Assembly (NCBI RefSeq): GCF_018812025.1
Contig: NC_063063.1
Span: forward strand, 6,636,942-6,700,941
Direction of reading: 5' to 3'
From: Megalobrama amblycephala
Taxonomy: Eukaryota > Chordata > Actinopteri > Cypriniformes > Xenocyprididae
Length of the DNA: 64,000 nt
The stretch's first letter is position 1. Each line of letters begins with the position of its first letter. The notes below the pieces were generated by a model. The model ran no database searches. It was not told the DNA's origin and saw only the letters and a list, made by a program, of their open reading frames with translations. Positions 1 to 12,870 of the stretch are shown here, piece after piece. The position numbers and the translations under genes were made by a program.

Positions 1-2187
1 CCATTCAGATACATAGGACTTGGTCTTGGATGCCCGAAATAGCTGCCCGGAGGCGTTGCAAATATGGCTGCCGAGTGAACAGACTTTCCCTGAAAGGACT
101 ATGAATATATACATATGTTTTGAAATTGGTTTATTTACTTATATATCAATACATATGAATTAGAGGTCAATTGATATTGGATTTTGCTGATACAGTAATA
201 ATGTTTTTAAAGAAATGCAATGAACATATTGTGCCACTAGTAAAGTCTATTCATTGAATGTGTTAAATGAAGTTCTTAGTATTTCCTTCCTATGATGGGG
301 AGGCCCAGAGAGAAACTACAAGAGTTTTCCTAGAATTTATTGCCAGGTACAGTTAACTGGTACCAAAATACTAATAATAACCAGAAAAAAAGTTGTTATG
401 CATAATTTGGGACTTTTATTCATAAATAAGCCCCCAAAAAACACTGGGACTCTTATTTTGAAATATATAAATCCTTTACTGCTTCCAGCTGCTAATTCAA
501 AAAGATGAGGGAGATAAAATACATACTCTTGCAACAAATCTATATCATATTATAATATTAACACCATTATGTAAAGATTATCATAATTCTCAAAAGTAGA
601 TCATAAGCTATTGCTCGGCATAAATACACAGTAGGCTATTAACTGATTGTGAACTGCTCTGAAACCGTGAGCCTGTAGAATGTGCAGCAGTGTCGTGTTT
701 TTCCTCTTTCGTGCAGCACTCTCATGTAATAATTTTGATGTTTAATAATCACATTATTCCTTTTTGAGTACTGAAATTTAAAAAGACCTATTAAAATGAT
801 AATTAAGTAAGACTTTTGTTATACAATTTAAGATACTGAAGACTTTTATGGCCTTAAATTCATACTGAATTTAAGACTTCTTAAGGACCCATGGGAACCC
901 TGGTTTAAGAAATCAATAATTATTTTTGCAATTCCGTTACGCTAATAGTGCCAAAATGGCACATTTCAGCTTTAAGTAAAATCAAAGTGGTGCCAAAGTG
1001 ATAACCCAAATTCATTGTAATTTTTTCAACCACTTATGAAGAAAATGGAGCTGAAAATTTAATAAATAAATTGAAAGAAGCATTTGTTCGAAAATAACAC
1101 CAAACATTTTTTACAGTCATTTGATATGGCATATTAGTAAAACATTATTCCAAGATCTATTTTGTCTATTGTTCTGTAAACGTGACGCTCCCATAAATAT
1201 CCTGAAACACTGACCCTTCAGAAAGCCTCACAGCAGAGGCACAAGCATATCCTACAAGAGTTATTTATGATTCGGTGGCCCCATCAAACATCAAACAGCT
1301 CTGTGAAAACGGATGTGTCCACACATTTATCGCTTGTCATCATCCTGATGATGCTTAAGCTTTGGTTTAAAAGCACCAAAAAATCTGCCATTCTAGCAGA
1401 ATGATCCATCTCCCTGAGGACCAGTACAGTGGTAATAATCTGCATGAGCATTTTAAGATGTGCATCATTAAGGGTTTTGCTTAATTACTGTGGCTTAAGG
1501 TCCTTTGATTCTTGACAGCTTTGAGAAAATGTGACTTCATGCATTAAACTGACGGGTAGGCAGGCTGCATTTCATGGTGTTCGCACAGTTTCTGCTTGCC
1601 TGAGGTCAGAATGTCCTACTCTGTCCTACAAGAGAACAGCTGAGCCCCTCAAATAGTTATAAAAATGATAACATAACCTGCAAGGTCAAACAAAAGTAAC
1701 AAATTCATGAAATAAAGTTGCAGTTGCCATGTGAAATGACAATAGGGACTTTAAGCAACAGCTGCTGATGGAACGGCAATGGCGACCGGAAGTAATCTGT
1801 TAACTGCCGTAGCCAAAGAATGCAAAAATCACCAAGAACCAATAAAGAGGATGGCATAATGGATCATTTAATCACTTGACAAAATACAAAAGAATGTAAT
1901 TTTTTAAAAAGGCAAGAGAAGGGTTGCTTTTGGCATTAAATAATAGACAGATACAAATAAAATGTACATAACCATAAAGCATAACATTTACTTATCTAAT
2001 TAGTATTATGGACCACGGCAAATTCAGCTACTCTCCTGTAGTAAACAGTTACAACAGAACGTCACAAAGTAGCAGTTAAAGTTGCTTAATTGTCAGCCAT
2101 TATAGAAGATTATGAGTTACAGGTAGAAGTCTCCTATTTCATGTCATATTTTTATGAGGTTTTTTATTTTAAGGTAGGCTATATATA
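1..2187. other. Non-coding, no gene recognised
   Basis: AT-rich sequence with no frame showing recognisable protein similarity. The only listed long frame on the minus strand (337-537) has no family features. I see no transposon termini here. It could be intergenic DNA or an upstream intron of PHYHIPL. Confidence 0.6.
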
Positions 2188-2336
2188 CACTATTTTGCCA
2201 AAGGTTTTGGGACTCCTGCCTTTACGTGCACATGAACTTTAATGACATCCCATTCTTAATCCGTAGGGTTTACAGTAATATGGAGTTGGCCCACCCTTTG
2301 CAGCTATAAAAGACTTTCCACAAGGTTTAGGAGTGT

Positions 2337-3054
2337 TTATGGGAATTTTTGACCATTCTTCTCGAAGCGCATTTGTGAGGTCAGGCAGCGATGTTGGCGA
2401 GAAGGCCTGGCTCGCAGTCTCCGCTCTAATTCATCCCAAAGGTGTTCTATCAGGTTGAGGTCAGGACTCTGTGCAGGCCAGTCAAGTTCCTCCACACCAA
2501 ACTCGCTCACCCATGTCTTTATGGACCTTGCTTTGTGCACTGGTGCATAGTCATGTTGGAACAGGAAGGGGCCATCCCCAAACTGTTCCCACAAAGTTGG
2601 GAGCATGAAATTGTCCAAAATGTCTTGGTATGCTGAAGCATTTAGAGTTCCTTTCACTGGAACTAAGGGGCCAAGCCCAACCCCTGAAAAACAACCCCAC
2701 ACCATAATCCCCCCTCCACCAAACTTTACATTGCCAGACAGAGAAGTGTGATTCGTCACTCCAGAGAGCACATCTCCACTGCTCTGCATTGCACTTGGTG
2801 ATGTAAGGCTTGGATGCAGCTGCTCGGCAATGGAAACCCATTCCATGAAGCTCTCTATGCACTGTTCTTGAGCTAATCTGAAGGCCACATGAAGTTTGGA
2901 GGTCTCTAGCTATTGACTCTGCAGAAAGTTGACGACCTCAGCATGCGCTGACCCCGCTCTTATGTGGCCTACCACTTTGTTGCTGAGTTTTTGTTGTTCC
3001 CAATTGCTTCCACTTTGTTATGATACCACTAACAGTTGACCGTGGAATATTTAG
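2337..3054 (-). pseudogene. Tc1 transposase, central and C-terminal part (broken)
   Basis: Read on the minus strand, this encodes most of a Tc1-type transposase in at least three frames. One frame (2551-2862) holds the stretch [14 protein letters not shown] and the first catalytic Asp in WSDESHF. Another (2337-2888) continues with [10 protein letters not shown], the second Asp in FQHDYAPVH and the Glu of NLIEHLW, giving a DD34E layout. The second helix-turn-helix lies in 2800-3050. The three acidic residues are present but never in one frame, so this is a pseudogene. It is continued across the hAT-type insertion by 3755-3931. Confidence 0.85.
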
Positions 3055-3746
3055 TAGTGATTTCGCAACACTGCTTCATGAATCTCCGAAGCTTCGTGAA
3101 TCTTTTGTTTCGAATCAGTGATTCGGAGCGTGTATCAAACTGCTAACGTCACGTGATTTTAGTAAACGAGGCTTCATTACGTCATTACTGTTTCGAAACA
3201 TTTCAAAACAGTTTGAAATTTCAATGGTTCACCGGTAGAGGGCGATGATAAAGTGAATCCATGAATCATGCAGATTCAATGAGAACTGTTGAACAAGTGT
3301 CTAGGGCTTTACCCTATGGTTTTACCTGATCTCTGATCAGTTTTATACATTTGTAGATGTTTTAATTATACATTAGCATAATTAAAATTAATAATGGTAA
3401 TTATTAATGTCTTATTGGCCTGTTTAGCTTGAGCCATGGAACAGAGAAACATGCAATGAAAATTGATAAAAGAACACATATTATACATACACTCTATATT
3501 TAATCTTATTAGATGATAAGTTAATTCCATTTAATTGATTTTACTTTAAATAATACTTTTGCAATACATTTGTTAAAGGGTATTTTTAATGCATGTTTGG
3601 CCTGAGTTTTGTTGCATTTGCACTGTTCTGACCACTAGGGGTCACCGTGTAGACAGGTGTCAGATTGTTTCGAAGCCTCGAATCATAACGGCACATTTGA
3701 TTCAACTGCTTCAGTGTTTCATGAAGCCTCGATCTGCCCATCACTA
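3055..3746. mobile_element. hAT-type non-autonomous element nested in Tc1
   Basis: The element begins TAGTGAT and ends ATCACTA, and is flanked by the exact 8-bp duplication ATATTTAG at 3047-3054 and 3747-3754. An 8-bp duplication is diagnostic of the hAT superfamily. It contains no transposase frame. Removing one target copy and the insert rejoins the interrupted Tc1 transposase. Confidence 0.85.
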
Positions 3747-3754
3747 ATATTTAG

Positions 3755-3931
3755 TAGTGAGGAAATTTCACGAATGGACTTATTGCACAGGTGGCAACCT
3801 ATTACGGTACCACCCTTGAATTCACTGAGCTCCTGAGAGTGACCCATTCTTTCACAAATGTTTGTAGAAGCAGTTTGCATGCCTAGGCGCTTGATTTTAT
3901 CCACCTGTGGCCATGGAATTGATTGGAACAC
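3755..3931 (-). pseudogene. Tc1 transposase N-terminal helix-turn-helix (fragment)
   Basis: The minus-strand frame gives MGHSQELSEFKGGTVIG, then HLCNKSIREISSLLNI, the usual N-terminal DNA-binding helix-turn-helix of a Tc1 transposase. It stops being recognisable exactly at the edge of the nested hAT-type element and resumes with the PRSTV-type recognition helix at about 3050 going down. Confidence 0.75.
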
Positions 3932-3978
3932 CTGAATTCAATGATAGGGAAGGGTATCCCAATACTTATGGCAATATA

Positions 3979-3979
<1 letters not shown>

Positions 3980-4060
<81 letters not shown>
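3980..4060. repeat. (GT)n(AT)n microsatellite
   Basis: A short GT run passes into about 72 bases of pure AT dinucleotide. It lies exactly between two Tc1 elements, whose TA target sites probably seeded or were chosen within it. Confidence 0.95.
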
Positions 4061-4064
<4 letters not shown>

Positions 4065-5269
4065 CAAGAAAATTAAAGTTAAAAAAATAATTTCAATGAA
4101 ATTAAAACACTTTTTAATCAAAGAATAGCATCAAGTCAGTTAAACTGTTGGGATATTGATCTGGTCAGTTCAGTAGCAGAAGGGGTTGTTAATCAGTTTC
4201 AGCTGCTTTGGTGTTAATGAAATTAACAACAGGTGCACTAGATGGGCAACAATGAGACGACCCCCAAAACAGGAATGGTTTTACAGGTGGAGGCCACTGA
4301 CATTTTTTCCCTACTCATCTTTTCTGACTGTTTTTCACTAGTTTTGCATTTGGCTATGGTCAGTGTCACTACTGGTAGCATGAGGCGACACCTGCACCCT
4401 AACCTAGAACATTATGCTGCCTAAAACATCGTTCAGCATGACCGGTTTGGTGGTGGGTCAGTGATGGTTTGGGGAGGCATATCCATGGAGGGATGCACAG
4501 ACCACTACAGGCTAGACAATGGCACCCTGACTGCCATTAAGTATCGGGATGAAATCCTTGGACCCATTGTCAGACCCTACACTGCTGCAGTGGGTCCTGG
4601 GTTCTTCCTGGTGCACAACAATGCCCGGCCTCATGTGGTGAGAGTATACAGGCTGAGGCAACTTTCTGCAGAGTCAATAGCTAGAGACCTCCAAACTTCA
4701 TGTGGCCTTCAGATTAGCTCAAGAACAGTGCATAGAGTGCTTCATGGAATGGGTTTCCATGGCCAAGCAGCTGCATCCAAGCCTTACATCACCAAGTGCA
4801 ATGCAGAGTCTGACCTAAATCCAATAGAACACCTCTGGGACATTATGTTTTGGTCCATCCGATGCCGGCAGGTTGCACTTCAGACTGTCCAGGAGCTCAG
4901 TGATGCCCTGGTCCAGATCTGGGAGGAAATACCCCAGGACACCATCCGTCGTCTCATTAGGAGCATGCCCCGACGTTGTCAGCACAAGCACATGGGGGCC
5001 ATACAAACTACTGAGTACCATTTTGAGTTGCTGCAATGAAATTTTTAGGCAAAATGGACTGGCCTGCTGCATCATTTTTTCACTTAGATTTTTGGGGTGT
5101 CTTTGAATTCCTCCGTAGGTTGATAATTTTCATTTCTGTCAATCGATGTGGCATCCTTTCGTTCCTAACACATTACCCAGTCCATATCAGTATAGAAATC
5201 CAGCATGATATTTTTCCCCATTGAGATCTGATGTGTTTTCAAAGTGTTCCTTTAATTTTTTGAGCAGTG
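4061..5269 (+). mobile_element. Tc1/mariner element, internally deleted and chimeric
   Basis: The left end (AGTTCAAGAAAATTAAAG) and the right end (CTTTAATTTTTTGAGCAGTG, then TA) are diverged terminal inverted repeats. The interior has lost the helix-turn-helix and first catalytic segment (a junction near 4400-4415) and carries a 157-bp block at 4652-4808 that belongs to a different Tc1 family. The element is in the opposite orientation to the one at 2188-3981. Confidence 0.85.
4461..5039 (+). pseudogene. Chimeric Tc1 transposase C-terminal fragment
   Basis: A 192-codon open frame starts MMVWGGISMEG and continues with the GFFLVHNNARPH motif, where the second catalytic Asp would be expected in HDNARPH but Asn is present. 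At residues about 64-116 the protein switches to the helix-turn-helix 2 region of another Tc1 family ([14 protein letters not shown], then HGMGF and [11 protein letters not shown]), then returns to DLNPIEHLWDIMF with the catalytic Glu and finishes with RRLIRSMPRRC. The normal segment between the second Asp and Glu is missing. The frame stays open across both joints, but the protein cannot be active. Confidence 0.85.
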
Positions 5270-8221
5270 TATATATATGCCATAAAATGAAAAACCTCAT
5301 AAAATACGACATGAAATATAGGTCTGTCTTGAAATTAAATTTAGTGGACAAAATAAAACAGAAATATATCATGAAATAAGTCAATCAGTGCAAGTGAATG
5401 CTTTTGAAAGTCTCTTTTGCTCACCAAAACTGCATTTGCATTTATTTGATGAAAAATAAAGTAAAAACTGTTATATCATGAAATAATATTACAATTAAAG
5501 GTAGGGTAGGCAATTTTGGAGAGGCTAGCAATAGCAAGCTTGCTTTAAAAGCATAAAATCCCACCCTCCCTTCAGAGTGCTCACAAAACACATGAGTCTG
5601 CAAAGCAAAACGAGAGACAGCGTTAAATTCATTTTGCCGTTGATAGTGCTGCCACAGAAATGCATAAATCCGAGACTGAGGACGTGAACAGCTCCAGGTA
5701 GAACGTCACGGGTTGCCATTATGGTTAAGGCATGGCGTGAACGCAGCATAAGCTTGTTGTTTTGGTTTCAGGATTAACTGTAAAAGGCGGCTGCTGTTTG
5801 TTTGTGGCACTCTCTGACTGTCAGTCTACAACTCTGTATAGCCTTACAGAACCTGCTGATGACGTGATGTTGGTGCGAGAGGTATGAAAATACATAAATT
5901 GACAGGCAGGTAGGACATCGGACCGAATGCAATGATTGGATGAACATTTTCTGGACAAAGTCCCTTTAAGACAAGTCATTTCACTCGGCGGCCATCTTTG
6001 AAACGCCTCTCAGGCATGCAAGTGCAACTCCTATCTCTTTGAATGGGGAAACATCAAATTCTCCAAAGCTGTTTGCCAAGCTTTTGATTAAATGTCATAT
6101 TTGTAATCACTAATGAAATCTGACAACAACCGTCTCATTTTTTTTTTTTTCCAAAAGCTCGAATCATGACAAAAAAACTGTATTTTTCAGGCTGGATCAA
6201 GCTAATGCGCATGCACAGACCTAAATGCGCGTCTCTTGTGCCTCATTTCGGAGGCGCGCGTCTGACTGTTTCTATAGAAACTGGTGCTTCTGCAGTGCAG
6301 TGACGGGACGACTTGACCAATTGGCGATTGGCTCTTATTTAGAAGGCGGGACTTATTCCGCCATATTGCTCGTTGTACTTTCTCCCATTCAAAACAATAC
6401 GAGTGATATGTCTTGTGTTATTCTATAGTCTTTGTTCTGGTCCTCAGAATTCCACAGAAGATATATGTACATGTTTTAATATTCAGACAACTTATTATTG
6501 ATTGCTATCAGGATGTGAAGAGAGTTTCAACCAGTATAACAAAAAGTGTATTATTAAAGTTTTTAATGATAAACTATTTTCTATTTGAATATATTTAAAA
6601 ATATAATTTATTTGTGTTACACAAAGCTAATTTTCCAGCATCATTGCTCTAGTCTTCAGTGTCACATGATCCTTCAGAAATTATTCAGAAATTATAACAT
6701 GCTGATCTGGTGCTCAAGAAACGTTTATTATTATTATCAATTTTGAAAACAGTTGTTCTTTCAAAAAAAAAAAAAAAAAAAAAAAACCTTTGAACGATAT
6801 TTTTCCCTAGTAAATTTAGGAGAAAGAAGTGAGACAAAGTTTTAGCTTGAAATATAACTAAGAGCCCCATTACGACTCAACTGTGAATGAGAAACCTCTG
6901 AGCAATGTTCTTGTTTGTAATGCAAAGGTTTGCGTTTTAACAGTCGATTTTTCATGTACTCTGCAGTGTCTTCCACTGCACAATTAGCACTTTTATTTCT
7001 CTATCTCTGTTTTCGTGTTCAGCGCCCATGTCAACACTTCCTTGACCAAAATGAACAATGTGTCATTGAATTTGCACTGTAAGAGCTCTGAGGATTTCAT
7101 CTCTGCAGCATCTCTCCCCTCTGATTCAACACATTAAAGAATGAAATGCTGGTCTATTTATAGCCGTGGGACCAAGGACTGATAAAACTTTAATGCGCAG
7201 TCTCAGACACAAGAGTGGTCCAGTAATACCCGCACCCTGGAGATATTAAACTCCATCACCCTTGCATCTTAAGTGGGAATTCAAGGAGGAGAGGTTATAT
7301 AAACATGGAAAGCCACTGGATTGTGGGGAAGAGCTCTGTGTGTGAGTTTTTGGAGTGATGTGGTGGCCGTAGCTTTAAGACATCACCCATGAGGCCATAG
7401 CACTTCATAAACCACAGGATATTATGGTAAACTCCCAGTGCCACTGCTTGGTATAGCACAAAATGGCCAGGTTCAGTCAGTGTGTTGTATTATCGTGTAG
7501 TCATCCAATCATCATAGATTTTGTTTTGCACATTTTATAATCCACCAATCTCAGACTTCCCTCTAGCATGCATTACATACAAATGCCCAAATACAAATGC
7601 TGCTGATCATAAAGGATTTATATGTTAATCCATATGCATTTACTTGAAGATGACAGTGATGCAGTTTAACTTTGGCTGTGGATTTCATCCACAAGTGTTT
7701 CATGAAAGGCTCCATCGCTGCATCATGTTTCCCGTTTATTATTCATTAGGATGAATGCAACAAAGCAATCCCTCTCTTTCCTCATGCTTCAGAGCGGTGG
7801 AGAGCTGCTGAGGGTTTTTTTTTTCAGCTCAATGAGGGTGTTGTGGGGCTCATGGAGTGGCCCACCAGAGAATGTTGAGGATGAAGATGGCCATTGTCTG
7901 CGGTCTCATGTGTTCACTCTGTCCATTGTTGTCTGGTCATGTGAGGATGCCAGCGGATGTCGTCATTGCGAGGCTTTATTTTGTGAGGGGTATAGAGTCC
8001 ATATCTATCTATCTATCTATCTATCTACACTATAAAACATAATTTTCATAATTTTTTATCACAACATTTTTTTTCTTTTGTCAAATCAACTTCAACAACT
8101 AATGTGGTTCAGATAACATAATATTTTGAGTTTCTGTTAATTAAACTCAAAATTTTAATTTCAATGAACTCAAAATTAAGGCAACCAGTTAACTTTAAGT
8201 TAAACCAGCAATTATTTTTTA
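5270..8221. other. Non-coding stretch with repeat fragments
   Basis: No gene recognised. From about 5493 (TTAAAGGTAGGGTAGGCAA) to about 6170 the sequence resembles an interspersed cyprinid repeat, but I see no matching right terminus. At 6630-6760 there is a fragment of the MITE family found whole at 29571-30065. A 24-base A run lies at 6763-6786. A short CTAT run at 8004-8028 precedes the large array. Confidence 0.5.
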
Positions 8222-9230
<1,009 letters not shown>

Positions 9231-9646
9231 CCTAGATAGGTCTGCCTGAGCACTCTAATTACATAAGACTTCAATAACTTTCAACTTCAAAGTAAACTTC
9301 CAGGCAAGGCTTTGTCAAACCAACATTCAAAGCTTGACTTGATGAACTTTTTTCCTCTAGTTATATTTGGAGGTGTCAGAAGGTCTGAAATCTTTGTGAA
9401 ATGTCTGTCACTTACTGTGAAATTGTGAGTGTCACAATCACAGAACAGACGGATTCCAACTACCCCAATACAAAATAATCTCTAATACGCTGACATCCGT
9501 TATAAGAATGATGTCACCTTTTGGAAATATGACAAACAGTGTGAATGGCATGGTGAGGGGGAGGGTGGGTTTGCAGAACTTCACAGGATATTTTCCCCTT
9601 TCCTAATGGAAGCTGGTGACCAGATTACCCAACTGAGACACAACCC

Positions 9647-9648
<2 letters not shown>

Positions 9649-9677
<29 letters not shown>
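9649..9677. repeat. (CT)n microsatellite
   Basis: Fifteen-odd CT units, about 230 bp upstream of the possible 5' exon at 9883. Confidence 0.95.
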
Positions 9678-9685
<8 letters not shown>

Positions 9686-9882
9686 CTCACTCTGAAATTT
9701 CAGTCCAGCGCTGACCTGCGGTCAGTCACTGAGTCCAGCTGATGACATAATCCGGGCTCCTCCTATGGGAGTGTGCTATAGGCTTGTAAAACAAACACTA
9801 AAGCTGCTCTAAGCCAATAGCGTGCGCTTTAGGCTCGGGGTGCGTTGAAGACGGGTCAGTGCGTGAGGCTGGACAGGAGACC

Positions 9883-9968
9883 ATGTCCACTAGCCTTGGC
9901 TACTGCATTACACAAACCTGCTGCTCCTGCCTGAAGGAGTCCAAGAGAGGACGACATTTGTCCGGCTG
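9883..9968 (+). other. Possible 5' exon with short ORF (weak)
   Basis: An ATG in a good context (GAGACCATGT) opens a 28-codon frame, MSTSLGYCITQTCCSC followed by a basic tail, that ends at a consensus donor (CTG|GTAGGT). The preceding 150 bp is richer in GC than its surroundings and has a CCAAT-like motif (AGCCAATAG, about 9813). Spliced to the PHYHIPL exon at 18825 it would run straight into a stop, so it is not the missing PHYHIPL coding start. It could be an upstream exon with a short leader ORF, or chance. Confidence 0.2.
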
Positions 9969-10745
9969 GTAGGTGTAACAGTTTCTGTCCTTGGATATAA
10001 TCTCCTGCAGACGTAGGCTTTTGCATCACCAGTTGTTTTTTGTTGTCTGTTCTGAACAAAGATTACCTGGAACTGGATGCAGAGAGCAGATGAAAGCCAG
10101 AGAGTATCTTTGCTCATTAGTGAAACAGATGCTATGACCTTGTGACTGATAAATAATGAGTCTGTGTTAATGAAAGGAAAACGCTTCAATGCTTCATCCT
10201 CAGCATATTTCTGCTATTGTTTTCCCTGAAATGTAATTATTGAGTTCTTTGTGTTAATGGATTAGTGATGCTATCTGCGAAAGGAGAGGGCAGTTTATTT
10301 TCGAACCCTTAAAGTCAATAGAGGATGTTACTGATGCAAGTATAATGGAAATATGGAGGGAGGAATGGATTTGTTGTATAGATATATTGGTATAAGCTTC
10401 TTAATTGAAGTTACATGACTGATGGAGTAAACACCATAACAACTGAGTAACCACACTAACTCCAATCATGCATAGAGATTTCAATAGCACTCTTTTGGGA
10501 GAAGGAGGATACCCCATGCCTTCATGTCAACCCATTCAAATGTCCTTACAAGGAGAAAAGACAAAATTAGAAGGATTTTACATTCCAAGTGTATAGCAAC
10601 TGAGGCTTTGCTAAACTGAGTTTCCTGTGCATGACTTTGTGTCCGGATCTTTGATGCTGATTCTAGATGACAAGTTATTAGTGCTGCTTGAGTTGTCATT
10701 CACTAATGCAAGCCTACGTGTTATTATATATGCTGTAAACATATA

Positions 10746-11056
10746 CAGTACCAGTCAAATGTTTGGACACATTTGACTGAATTGGTTTCTTGATAAATTT
10801 AAAAAACCTTTTGGTATAACTATTTATGCTTGAATGCTTCATTTTGTGTACAATGTGTATATATTGTATATAAATAATGTATATAAATGTATATAAATAA
10901 TAACAATTCTATTTATACTATTATTCTAAATTGCATTAATAATATATTAATTTACTAATATTAATAAATATTATTTCTATGTAATATTATACTAATATTC
11001 AAATTAATAATAATGAAGAAGAATTAGAATTGTGTCCCAACTTTTGACTGGTACTG
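10746..11056. mobile_element. Mariner-type MITE, TA duplication
   Basis: The ends are CAGTACCAGTCAAATGTTTG and its near complement finishing GACTGGTACTG, both bordered by TA. The 311-bp AT-rich interior has no coding frame. TA duplication and the terminal motif fit a Tc1/mariner-type non-autonomous element. Confidence 0.85.
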
Positions 11057-11739
11057 TATAGTATTTTAATCCATCTGGGAGTTTTTGGCATGCTCAGAAA
11101 GATGTGGCGTAGTCACGGCAGTTTGTCCATTAAGCCTGAGATTACTCACTTCCCCCCCACAGAGAATCTAAATTGTGAACATTTTGGCATTTTGATCCTC
11201 TTAAGGCTTTTTAGGTGTAATTTGAGTTACAGCATGCCACACTGTGTCCTTGCATTACTTTTGTTGGATAAACGTCCTTGATGGCATTTTTAAATGCGAC
11301 ATTGCTTCTTGGTAAAATCTCATAACAAGGTTACGTCAGTGGTGGAATTATTTGTGGCTGTATGGTGACCTTTTTATTTATCTCACAAAACGTAATCTCA
11401 CTAATAATATAAAATCTCACAAAAATTGATCTCACAAAATAGCAGATAATATTTTACCCAATGTAATAATAATAATCAATAACAACAATACACAGAAATA
11501 AAATATTTTACATAAAAATAAGCCTAGTTTTAATGATATTTAATACTTATTTAATCTTTTATTTTATTTAGTAATGAAAAAATGTTATTCTCATTACAGT
11601 AATGCAAAAAATTTTATCTTAAGTTGTAAAGTATTTACAGTACTGTTCAAGAGATGTTAAAGTTAAAGGAGTTAAAGAAAAAACCACATCTGACACTGGC
11701 AAATTAAAGGGGAAAAAAAATATAGAATGAAAGATATAG

Positions 11740-12101
11740 AAAGGGATAGTTCATCCAAAACTGAAAATGTTGTCATCACTTACTTCACCCTCATGTTGTT
11801 AAAAATGAGTTTCTTTCTTCTGTTGAACACAAAAGAAGAATGTGAATAAACAATTTGTGCTGAACACAAAAGAAGATGAATAAACATTCTTTTAAAGAAT
11901 GTTGATAATCAAACAGTTGACGGTTGCCATTGACTTCCTGTAGTAGGAAAAAAAAAAACTATGAAAGTCAATGGCTGTCTGGCTACTGACATTCTTTAAA
12001 ATATCTTCTTTTGTGTTCAACAGAAGAAGGAAACTCATACAAGTTTGGAACAACATGACGGTTGTGATGACAAAATTTTCATTTTTGGGTGAACTATCCC
12101 T
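11740..12101. mobile_element. Palindromic MITE (GGGATAGTTCA family)
   Basis: It starts AAGGGATAGTTCATCC and ends GGGTGAACTATCCCTTTAA, with long imperfect inverted arms including the TTCTTCTGTTGAACAC block and its complement. This is one of the most frequent families in the window: related copies are at 19575-21859, 28228-28612 and 62117-62622, with pieces at 31905-32017, 38698-38893 and about 47640-47708. Confidence 0.85.
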
Positions 12102-12149
12102 TTAAGGTATCAAGCTATTGAGGACCCTTTGATGAACAGAAAATTAATT

Positions 12150-12340
12150 TAAAGATTTATTTTTGGCATTTTTGCCTTTATTATTATAGGACAGTAAGTA
12201 GACAGGAAGCGAAGTGGGAGAGGAGGAGGACGGGATCGGGAAAGGTCCATGAGCCGGGACACAAACTCGGGTCGCCTGGAGCATAACGACACTATATATG
12301 TTGGCGTGCTGCCCACGAGGCTATCAGCATCGACAGAAAT
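12150..12340 (-). mobile_element. tRNA-related SINE (probable)
   Basis: Read on the minus strand, an A-box-like stretch (GATAGCCTCGTGGGCAGC) is followed about 45 bases later by a degenerate B-box (CGAGTTTGTGTCCCGG), then an unrelated body and a T-rich or A-rich tail. This matches tRNA-derived SINEs widespread in fish. The promoter boxes are degenerate, so transcription is unlikely. Confidence 0.6.
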
Positions 12341-12639
12341 AGTAATTTGCAACATTTTAAAATGTCGTGTTAAATTTAATTACTCATTATTCATTCATTA
12401 ACTATGAATTCTTTCAAAAGCTTTCATAGTGATTCCAAACATTTGAAGTTTATACATACCATGCTATAGGAGTGAGTTTTTTTCTGTGAAATAATTAATA
12501 AATTAATACATTATACAATTAAGATATTTTTGTCCAAGAGCTGTCTGACTCATCCATTGACAGCAATTTAACGACCATTTTCAAGGTCCAGAAAGGTTCG
12601 GAGCCCCACACATGATACGCAAAAAAAAAAAAAAATGAA

Positions 12640-12870
12640 ATCGTGTGCACAATTTACTAATTCATTCCCTTGATTTACTAATTTGTGCACACGATTTACT
12701 AATGTGTTCCCTTGATTTACTAAAACATGCACACAATTTAATATTTCGTTCCCTCGATTTATAAATGCACATGATTTATAAATCGAGGGAACAAAATAGT
12801 AAATCGTGTGGACGTTTTAGTAAATCGAGGGAACGAATTAGTAAATCATCCACACAATTTAGCCTACTAT
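12640..12870. repeat. Inverted minisatellite
   Basis: A unit of about 42 bp built from CACACGATTTACTAA and TTCCCTTGATTTACTAA is repeated to about 12760 and then continues in the complementary orientation (AAATCGAGGGAACGAATTAG). The two halves could form a long hairpin. Confidence 0.85.

Larger units (their letters stand above)
2188..3981 (-). mobile_element. Tc1/mariner element, decayed, interrupted by a MITE
   Basis: The left end reads CACTATTTTGCC after a TA and the right end reads GGCAATATAGTG, an imperfect terminal inverted repeat typical of Tc1 elements. The right edge runs into a TG/AT microsatellite, so the right TA target is not certain. Between the ends lies a minus-strand transposase broken by frameshifts and by the 692-bp insertion at 3055-3746. 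Without the insertion the element would be about 1.1 kb. It is not capable of making its own transposase. Confidence 0.85.

Noticed and set aside
12150..12340. Possible tRNA gene on the minus strand
   Set aside because: Only degenerate A and B boxes are present, without a cloverleaf or conserved anticodon stem; fits a SINE.
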